Source: Nicotiana tabacum (taxonomy: Eukaryota; Streptophyta; Magnoliopsida; Solanales; Solanaceae). Taken from it: 64,000 nucleotides of DNA. Within the stretch, counting starts at the first letter, position 1. Every line of letters begins with the position of its first letter. Below, in pieces: positions 11,372 to 21,912 of the stretch. The notes under the pieces were generated by a model. The model was not told where the DNA came from and made no database searches. It was given only the letters and a program-made list of their open reading frames with translations. The position numbers were made by a program, and so were the translations under genes. The stretch is taken from contig NC_134089.1 of assembly GCF_000715075.1 (NCBI RefSeq), positions 66,570,697-66,634,696 on the forward strand, given 5' to 3'.

Positions 11372-13244
11372 ATGAAGAACTACCCTGTTCATGATTTGGA
11401 GTTGGCTGACATAGTTCACGCGTTGAAGATTTGAAGGCATTATTTGTATAGTGTGTCTTGTGAGGTGTTTACTGATCATCGTAGCCTTCAGCACTTGTTC
11501 AAGCAGAAGTATCTCAATTTGAGGAAGTGAAGGTGGTTGGAGTTGCTAAAGGATTATGATATTACTATTCTGTACCATCCGGGGAAGGCCAATGTGGTGG
11601 CCGATGCTTTAAGCCGAAAGGCAGTGAGTATGGGGAGTTTGGTATATATTCCAGTTGGGGAGAGACCTCTTGCAGTTGATGTTCAGACCTTGGCCAATCG
11701 GTTCATGAGGTTGGGTATTTCGGAGCCCAGCCGGGTATTGGCTTGCGTGATTTCCCGGTCTTCCTTATATGATCGCATTAGAGAACGCCAATATGATGAT
11801 CCTCATTTGCTCGGCCTTAAGGACAGAGTTCAGCACGATAATGCCAGAGATGTGACTATTGGTGATGATGGGGTGTTGAGGATGTAGGGCCGAATATGTG
11901 TGCCTCATGTAGATGGTCTTCGGGAGTTGATTATGGAGGAGGCCCGTAGCTCGCGGTATTCTATTCATCCGGGTGCCGCGAAGATGTATCAGGATCTGAG
12001 ACATCATTATTGGTGGAGGAGAATAAAGAAGGACATTGTGGGATTTGTAGCTCGATGTCTTAATTGTCAGTAGGTAAAATATGAGCATCAGAGACCGGGT
12101 GACTTCAGTAGATGGATATTCCAGAGTGGAAGTGGGAGGGGATCACCATGGACTTTGTAGTTTGAGCTCCTGTGGACTTTGAAGAAGTTCGATGCTATTT
12201 GGGTGATTGTGGATCGGTTGACCAAGTCCGCGCACTTCATTCATGTGTGTACTACTTATTCTTTAGAGCAGTTGGCAGGAATCTATATCCGGGAGATTGT
12301 TCGTTTGCATGGTGTCCCAGTTTCTATCATTTCAGATAGGGGCACTTAGTTTACTTCTCAATTTTGGAGGTTTGTGCAGCGAGAGTTTGGTACTCAGGTT
12401 GAGTTGAGCACAACTTTTCACCCTCATATGGACGGACAGTCCGAGCGCACTATTCAGATATTGGAGGACATGTTGTGTGCTTGTGTCATTGATTTCAGAG
12501 GGTCTTGAGATCAGTTTCTACCGCTCGCGGAGTTTGCTTATAACAACAGCTACCAGTCGAGTATTCAGATGGCTCCATATGAGGCTTTGTATGAGAGGCG
12601 GTGTAGATCTCCAGTTGGTTGGTTTGAGCCAGGTGAGGCTAGACTATTAGGGACAGACTTGGTGCAGGATGCTGTAGAAAAGGTGAAGGTGATTCAGGAA
12701 AGACTTCGTACAGCGCAGTCGAGACAAAAGAGTTATGCTGACAGGAAGGTTCGGGATGCGTCCTACATGGTTGGTGAGAAGGTTCTGTTGAAGGTTTCAC
12801 CCATGAAGGGTGTTACGAGATTTGGGAAGAAGGGTAAATTGAGTCCTTGGTTCATTGGGCCTTTTAAGGTGCTTCGGAGGATTGGGGAGGTAACTTATGA
12901 GCTTGCTTTGCCACCTAGCTTGTCGAGTGTGCATCCGATATTTCATGTTTCTATGCTCCGGAAGTATATTGGGGATCCATCTCATGTTCTAGATTTCAGC
13001 ACGGTTCAGTTGGATGATGATTTGACTTATGATGTGGAGCCAGTAGTTATTTTGGAGCGTCGGGTTTGAAAGTTGAGATCAAAGGATATAGCTTCAGTGA
13101 AAGTGTAGTGGAGAGGTCGGCCCATAGAGGAGGCTACTTGGGAGACCGATCGAGAAATGCGGAGCAGATATCCTCACCTGTTTGAGGTTTCAGGTATGTT
13201 TCTTGACTCATTCGAGGATGAACATTTGTTTAAGAGGGGGAGGA
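11372..13244 (+). pseudogene. Chromovirus pol fragment: RNase H end, integrase, chromodomain
   Basis: Homology begins at the RNase H motif [11 protein letters not shown] joined directly to a broken LTR. It continues with [25 protein letters not shown] (11540s), the integrase zinc-finger region (SIHPGAAKMYQDL and CLNCQ), ISDRG, HPHMDGQSERTIQ and the chromodomain (12569-13200). Stops lie at 11885, 12071, 12347, 12506, 13067 and 13106; four of them are CAG to TAG against aligned copies. The polypurine tract AAGAGGGGGAGGA precedes the LTR at 13245. The RT and gag parts are deleted. Confidence 0.9.
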
Positions 13245-13939
13245 TGTAATGACCCGACCGGTCGTTTCATGAGTTACCGCTCCGTTTCCCCCATTTCTGC
13301 TTCTTATTGCCTTGTTCAGCTGTGTTTTGTGTTACCAGTTTTGTTGGTTCGGGTTCGGAGAGGTTTTGGTAAGGTTTGAGACACTTAGTCTCTTTTGAGG
13401 AAGTTTAAGTTAGAAAAATCAACCGGATATTGACTTATGTGTTAAAGGGCCCGGAGGTGAGTTCCGATGGTTCGGATAACTTTGGGGGCTGATTTGGGAC
13501 TTAGGAGCATGATCGGAATGTTTTTTGGAGGTCCGGAGTGGATTTAGGCTTGAATTGGCAAAATTGAAATTTTGACGTTTTCCGGTTGATAGGTGAGATT
13601 TTGATATAGGGGTCAGAATGGAATTCCAGAAGTTGTAGTAGGTCCGTTGGGTCATTTGGGATATTGGTGCAAAATTTCAGGTCATTCGGACGTGGTTTGA
13701 TAGACTTTTTGATCGAAAGCGGAATATAGAAGATTTTGGAATTCTTAGGCTTGAATCCGATGCGAATTTGGTGTAGTTTTGAGCGTTGCGAAGGTTGGAA
13801 AAGGTTTGAATGATGTTATGGGATATGTTGGCATGTTTGGTTGAGGCCCCGAGGGCCTCAGGTGAGTTTCGAGTGGTCAAACGGACTATTTCATGTTGTG
13901 GGAAGTTGCAAAAAAATCTGCTGAAGTGTTGCAGATAGA

Positions 13940-14225
13940 GTGCTTCGCGTTCGCGAGTGGACCTCGCGTTCGTGAAGGGTTAGCAGGTGAGGCTAAAGAT
14001 TTAGCCTTCGCATTGCAAAGGAGGTCCCGCGTTCGCGAAGGGCTGGGGTCTTTGAGCATCGCGTTCGTGAGGTATTAGACGCGTTCGCGATGGTTTGAGT
14101 TGTGGAGTCATCGTGTTCGCGAGGGAGTGGTCGCATTTGCGTAAGAGGAATTTGTGGCCAACATCAGGTTGTGCTTCGCGAACATAAGGCTTTGACCGCA
14201 TTCGCGAAGAAGGTTTTGAATGCCT
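13940..14225 (+). repeat. CGCGTTCGCGA word array in LTR U3
   Basis: Same word family and position as in the LTR at 9622, with several words decayed by single C-to-T type changes. It ends just before the TATA-like site. Confidence 0.75.
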
Positions 14226-14235
14226 GGGCAGAATG

Positions 14236-14243
14236 TTTAAATA
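14236..14243 (+). promoter_or_regulatory. Putative LTR TATA box
   Basis: TTTAAATA lies directly after the CpG word array, in the position of TATA boxes in the other LTRs. The transcription start is not known from the sequence. Confidence 0.4.
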
Positions 14244-15312
14244 GCCATTGTCCGCGATTTTGGGTCTAACTTTCACTATTTTTGACCGCATTCACTATCT
14301 TTGACCGCATTCACTATTTTTGAAGAGGATTGAAGAGGGAATCAAGGGGGGACACTTGGAAGTAAGATTTATGGACTTAATACTCGATCCTAATGTGAAT
14401 TCTACCTAATTAATCATGGAATTTAAGCCTAATATTGAAGAACTAAGGCTTGTAATTGGAGACCTAGAATTTGGAATTTGAAGGGTCGTTTGTGGTTGGA
14501 TTTTGATGCTTTTGATATGAATGAACTCGGGGAGTGATAAGGAGTCTATTGATGTAATTTTTATCGGAATCTGAGACGTGGGCTCGGGGTCGGGTTTGGC
14601 TAATTTCGTAATTTGTGTTGTAATTTGATTTCTTTCGAGTGAGCTTTGTTTCCTTAGCATATTTTGATGGTTTTGCACTAACTTTGGTTAGATTTGGAGC
14701 ATCCGGATGCCAATTCGAGAGGCAAAGGCATCGCGGGCTAGAGATATAGACCGGATAGAGGTGAGTAATGATTGTAAATATTGCCCTGTGGGTATGAAAT
14801 CCCGGATTACACATCGTTGTGCTATATTGAGGTGATGCACAAGCTAGATGACGAGCGTGAGGTCGTGCACCGTCAGTTATTGTGACTTGGTCCATCCCGA
14901 ATGACTGTTTTACCTCGTATTTGATTGGAAACTATTTGCTATCATCATATTTTGGGCTGAATGCCATATTTGGGCCTCGTGCCAACTATTTGGAACCTTA
15001 AGAAATTTTTACTGCTATTTCCTCACTATTTTTACTCTATACTTGTACTCAGTTATACTATATTCTACTGTTTTCATAACTCGGCCATGTTTACTCTGTT
15101 TTAACATATTAAATTATATTTTAAATGATATTTTAGGCTGAGCATCATGTTTTAATATTGCCTGAGTGGCTTATGAGATCCTGACTAAGTAAGGCCGAGG
15201 GCATGTGTTGTGAGGATACTATTGGGTCAGGCTGCATGCCACAGCAGTGATACGCTGATTATAATTATAAGGTCGAGGGCCTTAGTTGTACGCCATGAGA
15301 TGGCTTGATATT

Positions 15313-15364
15313 GCGCTTGGGCCATAAGGGGCCCCTCTTGGAGTCTATACACTCCAGTGAGCGC
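15313..15364 (+). other. Cloverleaf-like inverted-repeat block in LTR
   Basis: Closing stem GCGCT/AGCGC, arm 1 GGGCC/GGCCC with loop ATAAG, arm 2 CTC/GAG, and a weak third arm (CT/AG). It is flanked by GAG-loop hairpins: GCCAT-GAG-ATGGC at 15292-15304 and GCCC-GAG-GGGC at 15391-15401. Confidence 0.5.
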
Positions 15365-15471
15365 GGGTATCCATTGTGATATGAGATATAGCCCGAGGGG
15401 CTAGTGTTGTTCCATATTGTCGCCCGAGGGGCTGATTCTGTTGGTATTGTGCCCGAGGGGTGGTTTTTATG

Positions 15472-15653
15472 TGTGAGCACCTAAATTTTGACAATTCTTG
15501 AATTTCTTACCACTTCTAGTATTTATATAGTTTTAAGTTTAATCTTTATATTTTAACTTTTGTTTCACATTTTTATAGGTTTTACTTAAGAAAATTGGAA
15601 ATAATAAAAAAGAGCCACATTTTTTAAGAATAAGTTTTGTCTTCATTTTTAAA

Positions 15654-15685
<32 letters not shown>

Positions 15686-16792
15686 GTTTCCAAAAATATA
15701 TGTTTTTAATCTAGAATTTGAAGTGATTAATATTTTACCTTGCGTTTTTTTAATTTATTTGTTTAATAGAAATAGATTCTATTTATTATCCTTTAAAAGA
15801 AAATCAAAAAAGAATAAGAAGAATTTAGAGCCAATGGTAAATCACACACTTGCAAGAAGGATTTAGCAATTTTGCTACAAGAATTTTGCCTAGTAACAAG
15901 AATAAGATTTTTTTTTCAATTTCAGTTGATTCCTCACGTGATTAACCCTTTCTTGCCCCCTAATTCACACACTTTACACCATCTAATACACACACATCAT
16001 ATAACACCTGACCCATATAGCACCTACAGGAGGAGACCTAGAAACCTTCCTTTTCCAAGTTTTTCCAGCGGTCGTAACTTCTTTTTTGGAGAGCTTAGTT
16101 TCTTTTTTCTCGATCCTAAAAAATACAGCAATGACCAGTCTTCCCTACACCATAAAATCAGCCGTTTGAGTCCAAAAAATTATCAAAAAATATCACCCTA
16201 AATACCATCTTCTTCCTTCTATTTCCAGCCATGTAGAACTCCAAATACTTAGCCACTTTTAGCTCAAATTTCTCACCATAATCCAGCAAAAACACAGCTA
16301 AAATTTTTCAAAAACGGAACTGAACCGACCCCGAAAAATCCCATTAAAAACACTTTAAAACAGTTTCCTTTTTCATAAAACAGTAGCACTCTTATGCCCG
16401 GTTTAGCGTCGAGGTCGTATGTGTAGTTTCGAGATCGGGTTGGCAAGGTCAGTCAAGTTTTCTGTTCGAGCTCCGGCGGAAGTACTTTGTTTCTTTCAAG
16501 TTTTAGATGTCGCTCTCATTCGAACAATACATTTGTCGTACAACTTTACGTAGAGATTTTACTGTTCAATCGAAATCTTTGGCTTTGGCTCTGTTTTGAG
16601 GTTCTCTTCTTACTTTGTCTATGATTTTTTCATTATCAGTCTATATTGCTTTATTGGATTTTTGTTTAGTTATTTTGAGTTGATTTTTATAGATTCTACA
16701 TAGTCTTCTGTTGATCTTAATTTCAAACGGACGTTTAAGTGTACGTGTGCGAAGTTCAAGCATTAATTATTATGTATTGTCCTTCGTCTTAT
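15472..16792 (+). repeat. 5' LTR of the pol-less Tat/Ogre-like element, left part
   Basis: It matches 52476-53800 almost base for base, apart from small indels. It includes A-rich stretches and a GAA microsatellite near 15660. It is interrupted at 16792/16793 by a minus solo LTR, with TSD CTTAT at 16788-16792. Confidence 0.9.
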
Positions 16793-18124
16793 TGTCACGA
16801 CCCTAAACCTGAACCCGATCGTGATGGAGCCTCTTGTGAAGACAAGGCGAGCCGACACTTCCTATTTTCCAATTTTTAACAGTTAAGCATGAAGAAACAG
16901 TCTAAACATGATTAAATAATCAAAGTAGCTGATAATAACATAAATATGCGGAAGAACAACCCAACAGCCCGATATCGGGGTGTTACTAGTCATGAGCATC
17001 TATAAAACCTAATACAAGTCTGAAGAGTTTACAAACTATTACAAATGTCTGATAAGAGATAGATATGATAAAGTGGGAGAAACACGGGACTGCGTACGTC
17101 AAGCAGCTAGCTCGTGGACTCTGATATCTGCCGGGAGCACTCAACTCGCACTGGCAGGATCCGCAATGCCTGAATTTGCACACAGGGGTGCAGGGAGTAA
17201 AGTGAGTACTCCAACTCAGTGAGTAACAAATGTAAATAAAGACTGAAAGCAAGAAATCACGTAAGGCACAAAGTATTCTATAATGAAGTAGTAAAACCAT
17301 TTAAAAACAGTAAATCAGTGAAAGATAGGTAAAATCCTTTAACTCAAATGCACTTTCATGAAAAGTCTTTTCCAATAATTAATCAGGTAATTGATAGTCA
17401 ATTATGAAAAGTTGTGACGACCCAAAGGGTCATCACCATAGTTCTTCCTTGTTCCGCGCTTCCGAGGCCTTGAAAACCTCGCTTTTAGTTGCCTCGATTT
17501 GCATGCGCAGTTTGGGCGTGTAGCCGGAAAGTTTTTATGTTAGAATATGTGAATTTTGTGAAACATTTGATGGATTTTGATATTAATATGCATAATATTG
17601 ACTTCGGTCAACATTTTGGGTAAACGGACCTGGACTTGTGATTCGATGGTCCCGGAGGGTCCGTAGAAAAATATGGAACTTGGGCGTGTGTCCGGAATTA
17701 AATTCCGAGGTCCCAAGCCCGAGAAATGAAATTTTGTGTGAAATTGTCTTCTGAAATTAATTAAGGAAAATGAAGAAGGAAATTGATCAGAAAACTGTGG
17801 TATCGGGCTCGTATTTTGGTTCCGACGCCCGGTACGATTCTTAAATATGTTTTAAGCACTATATGTAAAATTTGGCTAAAAACGGACATCATATGACGTG
17901 TTTCGGACTTAAAATGGGGAATTTGAGTTTTATGAAAGTTGAAAGAAAATCATGTGTTTTGAGGCTTGATTCTATGTATATGATGTTATTTTGGAATTTG
18001 ATCGCAAAAATGAGACCGTAAGATGTTTTTAAGATCATATGTATGTTTGGTTTGGAGCCCCGAGGGCTCGAGTGAGTTTTGAGTGGGGCCCGGGAGGCCT
18101 TAGACTTAAAAAAATGCAGGTTCA

Positions 18125-18360
18125 GCTGTTGCAGGCTCAGCGTGGCCGCGGCCGTTTCCACGCGGTCCGCGTTGGCAGCCACGCGGCCGCAGTGCTTTTC
18201 TATGCGGTCCGCGTGGTGGGGGTTCAGAGGGTCGGTAGCCAGGTCGACCAGCGCGGCCGCGTACCAAATCAGTACGGTCCGCCCTGGGTGGGTTCAGAGA
18301 GCCCACCTCTTCCCTCCCTCGGCGCAGCCGCAGTGCATTTCTGCACGGTCCGCGCCAGTC
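18125..18360 (+). repeat. GCGGCCGC/GCGGTCCGC word array in LTR U3
   Basis: Words such as CGCGGTCCGCGTTGG, ACGCGGCCGCAGTG and GCACGGTCCGCGCC recur at short intervals and end just before the TATA-like site. The position matches the arrays of other subfamilies, but the word is different. Confidence 0.75.
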
Positions 18361-18367
18361 CCCAACA

Positions 18368-18377
18368 TATATATAAA
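18368..18377 (+). promoter_or_regulatory. Putative LTR TATA box
   Basis: TATATATAAA follows directly on the CpG word array; the 3' LTR has the same site at about 26410. Confidence 0.5.
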
Positions 18378-19348
18378 TTCGGGATTTTCAGTCATTTTAT
18401 CCACTTTTCAAAAACCCAAAACCTAAGAGGCGATTTTCCAAACAACTTTTCTTCTCCAAAACGATTGGTAAGTGATTTCTAACTTAATTTCTTTATTCCT
18501 TGACATCATTTAACCTGATCTCAAATTCAAATCAAAGATTTTCATGGGGGAAATTGGGTGTTTTGGGTAGAACCTAGGTTTTCTACAAATTGAGAAGTTG
18601 GACCTCAATTTGAGGTCCGATTTCAAAACAAATCATATATTTGGATTCATGGGAGAATGGGTAACCAGGTTTTGGTTCGAACCTCGAGTTTTGACCACGT
18701 GGGTCCGGGGGGGGTGTTTTTGACCATTTTGGGAAAACCCTTGTAAAATTTTATTTTTCATGCATGGGGAGTGATTCATTTAGTAATTATTAATGTGATT
18801 AAGTAACTTATGACCAGATTCGAGCGGATTGGTGGTGGAATCAAGAGGTAAAGCTATACTAGAAACGTGAGTTGAGTTTGGAGCATTCGAGGTAAGTGTT
18901 TGCTCTAACTTTGGCTTGAGGGAATAGGATTAGGATGTTATTTGCTACTTGCTAATGTGGAGTACGGTGTATAGGCATGGTGACGGTTATCTATGCACCG
19001 GAGTCTAGCATGACCGTGAGTCTTAATTGCTTTTAATTCGAATAGCGTGACACAATCTCCTTGTTTATTTGATGAGTTTCATATAATGTGAACGGTTGAG
19101 GTAATATTGTGATTGGTGTACTTTTGGAGCGTTAGCTCGAACATGAATGTGTTAGTTGAGGAAGAAGGGATTTTAAAAAGAGAATGATTTGTGATTACTC
19201 CCTTGCCGGGATGTGTAGACCGATATATATACTCTCCCTTGTCGGGATATTTTGGGTTGTTAGTTGTACCCTTGTCGGGTTAGAGTGATATGTTGTTGAT
19301 ATCCCCTAATGGGACTCTCCTTACAAAATCAGATGTTTCGAATTATAT

Positions 19349-19560
19349 TATGGGATCGTGTGGCACGCCGTCCACTTTTATATATGATATTATGGGATCG
19401 TGTGGCACGCCGTCCACTTTTATATGATATTATGGGATCATGTGGCACGCCGTCCACTTATATAAGATATTATGGGATCGTGTGGCACGCCGTCCACTTT
19501 TATATATGATATTATGGGATCGTGTGGCACGTCGTCCACTTTTATATATATGATATTATG
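19349..19560 (+). repeat. Tandem repeat, five copies of about 42 bp
   Basis: The unit contains ATTATGGGATCGTGTGG and CACGCCGTCCACTT with a TATATA tail. The 3' LTR keeps about two and a half copies before a long AT microsatellite. Confidence 0.9.
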
Positions 19561-20233
19561 GGATATCATGGGAACCGGAGTTTCTTTTGATTATTTCTGA
19601 TATTTCATTTTTATCTGTTACTCCCCGATAGCATGTCCCCTCCTAGATTTACTTTGTATTATCTTGTTATTGTTTTCTTGCACTTGTATATATATCTGTA
19701 CAGGTTAATTATGGTAGGTCCTGTTTAGCCTCGTCACTACTTCGCCGGAGTTAGGCCAGGCACTTACCAGCACATGGGGTCGGTTGTGCTGATGCTACAC
19801 TCTGTGCATTTTTGTGCACAGCTCAGGAAGCAGCTTACAAACCATAGCAGTAGGACTTCGGGGAGCTATTTTCAGTCCAGGGACTCTCGAGGTAGCCTAG
19901 CTGGCATTCGCAGGCCGAAGCCCCTTTCCATGTTTTTCGTTTGTTCATCTTGTATCCGACAAACATGGTGTATTTCCTTTCAGACATTGTTTGTAGTATT
20001 CTGTAGTAGTCCGTGAGCTAGTGACACCAGACCTTAGGTAGTGATGTGTATTAAACTTCCGCACTTTTGGTTTTCAGTTGCTTTAGATTTAAAGTCTTCC
20101 GCTTAAATTTTGTCTCGTTTATTATATTGTTTGGAAGAAAGCAGGAAAGGTGTTTTAAATATTTGGCTTGCCTAGTTCCAATAGTAGGCGCCATCACGAC
20201 ACCCGATGGTGGGAAATCCGGGTCGTGACAAGT

Positions 20234-20250
20234 TGGTATTAGAGCCCTGG
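20234..20250 (+). other. Primer-binding site of element B (initiator Met tRNA)
   Basis: TGGTATTAGAGCCCTGG begins three bases after the LTR end. It is complementary to the 3' end of plant initiator tRNA-Met, with mismatches (ATT for ATC). Confidence 0.85.
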
Positions 20251-20425
20251 GTTACTTAGGTCTCACAACTCACGGACAGCTCGGTAGAGTCTGAGGGATC
20301 GGTACAGAGACGTCTGTGTTTATCCCGCAGAGGCTACTGAGTTAGGAAAACTTCACCTTGTTCATTCTTGTCGTGCGATTCTGTTTCTCAAGTACTGATT
20401 GTCTTTCCACTCTGTTCTTTCGCAG

Positions 20426-21912
20426 ATGGCGAGGACACGTGCTTCCTCTTCTACCGCGCAGTAGCCTGAGCCCCCAGCAGCAGCTCCTATCAGGGGTAGG
20501 GGGCGAGGCTGAGGCCGTGCCAAAGGCTGGGGCAGAGCTCAGCCCCAAGCGGCAGTCCCAGAGGTGGAGCCTCATGTTGACTACGACGAAGGGGTCCCAG
20601 CTCTAGCAGCTCCGGTGGGCCCAACTCAGGTCCCAGAGGGTTTCATAGCCACTCCAGTGCTTCAGGACGCTTTGGTCCGACTGGTAAGCTTTATGGAGGG
20701 CATTTCTAGAGCGGGTTTGCTTCACGTAGCTCCAGCCACATCTCAGGCTGGGGGAGGAGTTCAGACTCCCGATACTCGTACTCTAGAGCCGGTAGCTCCT
20801 CAGGCTCAGGTTCCAGCAGTTCAGCCAGCCGTGGTAGTTCAGCCAGCTGTGGCAGCCCAGCCAGGTATTGCGGCTCAGTCCAGCGATGGTGCGGTTATGT
20901 CCGCGGATGCTTTATGGAGGCTTGATCGTTTCCCAAGATCTTCACAACCACATATAGTGGCATCCCCTCATAGGATGCTCAAGATTTCATATTCAGTTGT
21001 CATGAGGTTCTACGGACTATGGGCATTGTAGAGACCAATGGGGTCGACTTTGCCACTTTTCGCCTGGCAGGATCTGTCAAGACTTGGTGGAGGAATTTCT
21101 GTTTAGCCAGGCTAGCAGGGTCGCCAGCATTGACCTGGGATCATTTTTAAAGTTATTTCTGGGGAAGTTTCTTCCAATTACTCAGCGAGATGTTCTTCGC
21201 AGACAGTTTGAGCATCTCCAATAGGGTCATATGACGGTCACCCAGTATGAGACCCGGTTCATTGATCTTGCTCGTCATGACATTGTGATACTCCCCACCG
21301 ATAGAGAGAGGGTGCGGAGGTTTATTGATGGGTTGGCCCAGCCGATCCGTGTTCAGATGGCCATGAGTGCTGGTAGTGAGATTTCATTTCAGGAGGCGGC
21401 AGATGGTGCCCACTGGATAGAGATGGCACTTGCTCAGGGAGGTGGTCATGGGTCTAATAAGAGGCCCCGTCATTCTGGTAGATTCAGTGGTACCTCATCT
21501 GGAGGTAGGGATTCTTATGGTAGAGGCCATCCTTCGAGGCCCTTTCAGTCAGCTCTTCAGGCTTCTCATGGTACACCAGGTGGTCGTGGTTCTCAGCTGC
21601 AGTATTCTGACCAGCAGTTCACCATCAGCACCTATCAGTGCACCACCACTTCGTTATTCTCAGCAGCCGAGGACTTGTTATACTTGCGGCGATGTGAGTC
21701 ACATTGCTAGATATTGCCCTCAAGCTTCCAGCAGCTCGCAGCAGCACGGTCCTTGCCCGATGATCCAGGCACCAGTTGCCCCACAGCTTGCCCAGCCAGC
21801 TAGAGGAGGGGGTAGAGGACATAGAGGTGGAGGTAGAGGTCTTAGAGGTGGAGATCAGACCGCTAGAGGTGGGAGTCAGCCAGCAGCAGATCGTCCCAGG
21901 GATATGATTTAG
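20426..21912 (+). pseudogene. Gag of element B, broken
   Basis: The start ATG is at 20426 (MARTRASSSTAQ), followed by TAG at 20462 and TGA at 20510, then an open stretch in the same frame from 20564. Frameshifts lie near 20940 and near 21640. The capsid part is recognised by FATFRLAGSVKTWW (about 21050) and MTVTQYETRFIDLARH (21231 on). The zinc knuckle CYTCGDVSHIARYC (21676-21717) fits CX2CX4HX4C. A Gly/Arg-rich tail follows. The protein would package the RNA in cytoplasmic particles. It ends at a TAG (21910) that probably replaced a CAG linking gag to protease. Confidence 0.9.

Larger units (their letters stand above)
13245..15471 (+). repeat. Chromovirus 3' LTR, left part
   Basis: It begins TGTAATGACC after the polypurine tract. 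It holds the CGCGTTCGCGA array (13940-14225), a TATA-like TTTAAATA (14236-14243), GAG-loop hairpins and a cloverleaf-like block (15313-15364). It is interrupted at 15471 by the element that starts TGTGAGCACC. It resumes at 54605 and ends at 55228. The TTATG at 15467-15471 is one copy of the TSD. Combined length is about 2.85 kb, normal for the family. Confidence 0.9.
17413..20230 (+). repeat. 5' LTR of element B
   Basis: TGTGACGACC to GTCGTGACA, 2818 bp. It contains a GCGGCCGC/GCGGTCCGC word array (18125-18360), TATA-like TATATATAAA (about 18368), CCCTTGTCGGG hairpins (19198-19280) and five copies of a repeat of about 42 bp (19349-19560). Confidence 0.95.

Noticed and set aside
18039..18482. 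Open frames on both strands over the GC-rich part of the element B LTR
   Set aside because: The CpG word array lacks stops by composition. There is no conserved domain, and the 3' LTR copy has shifted frames.
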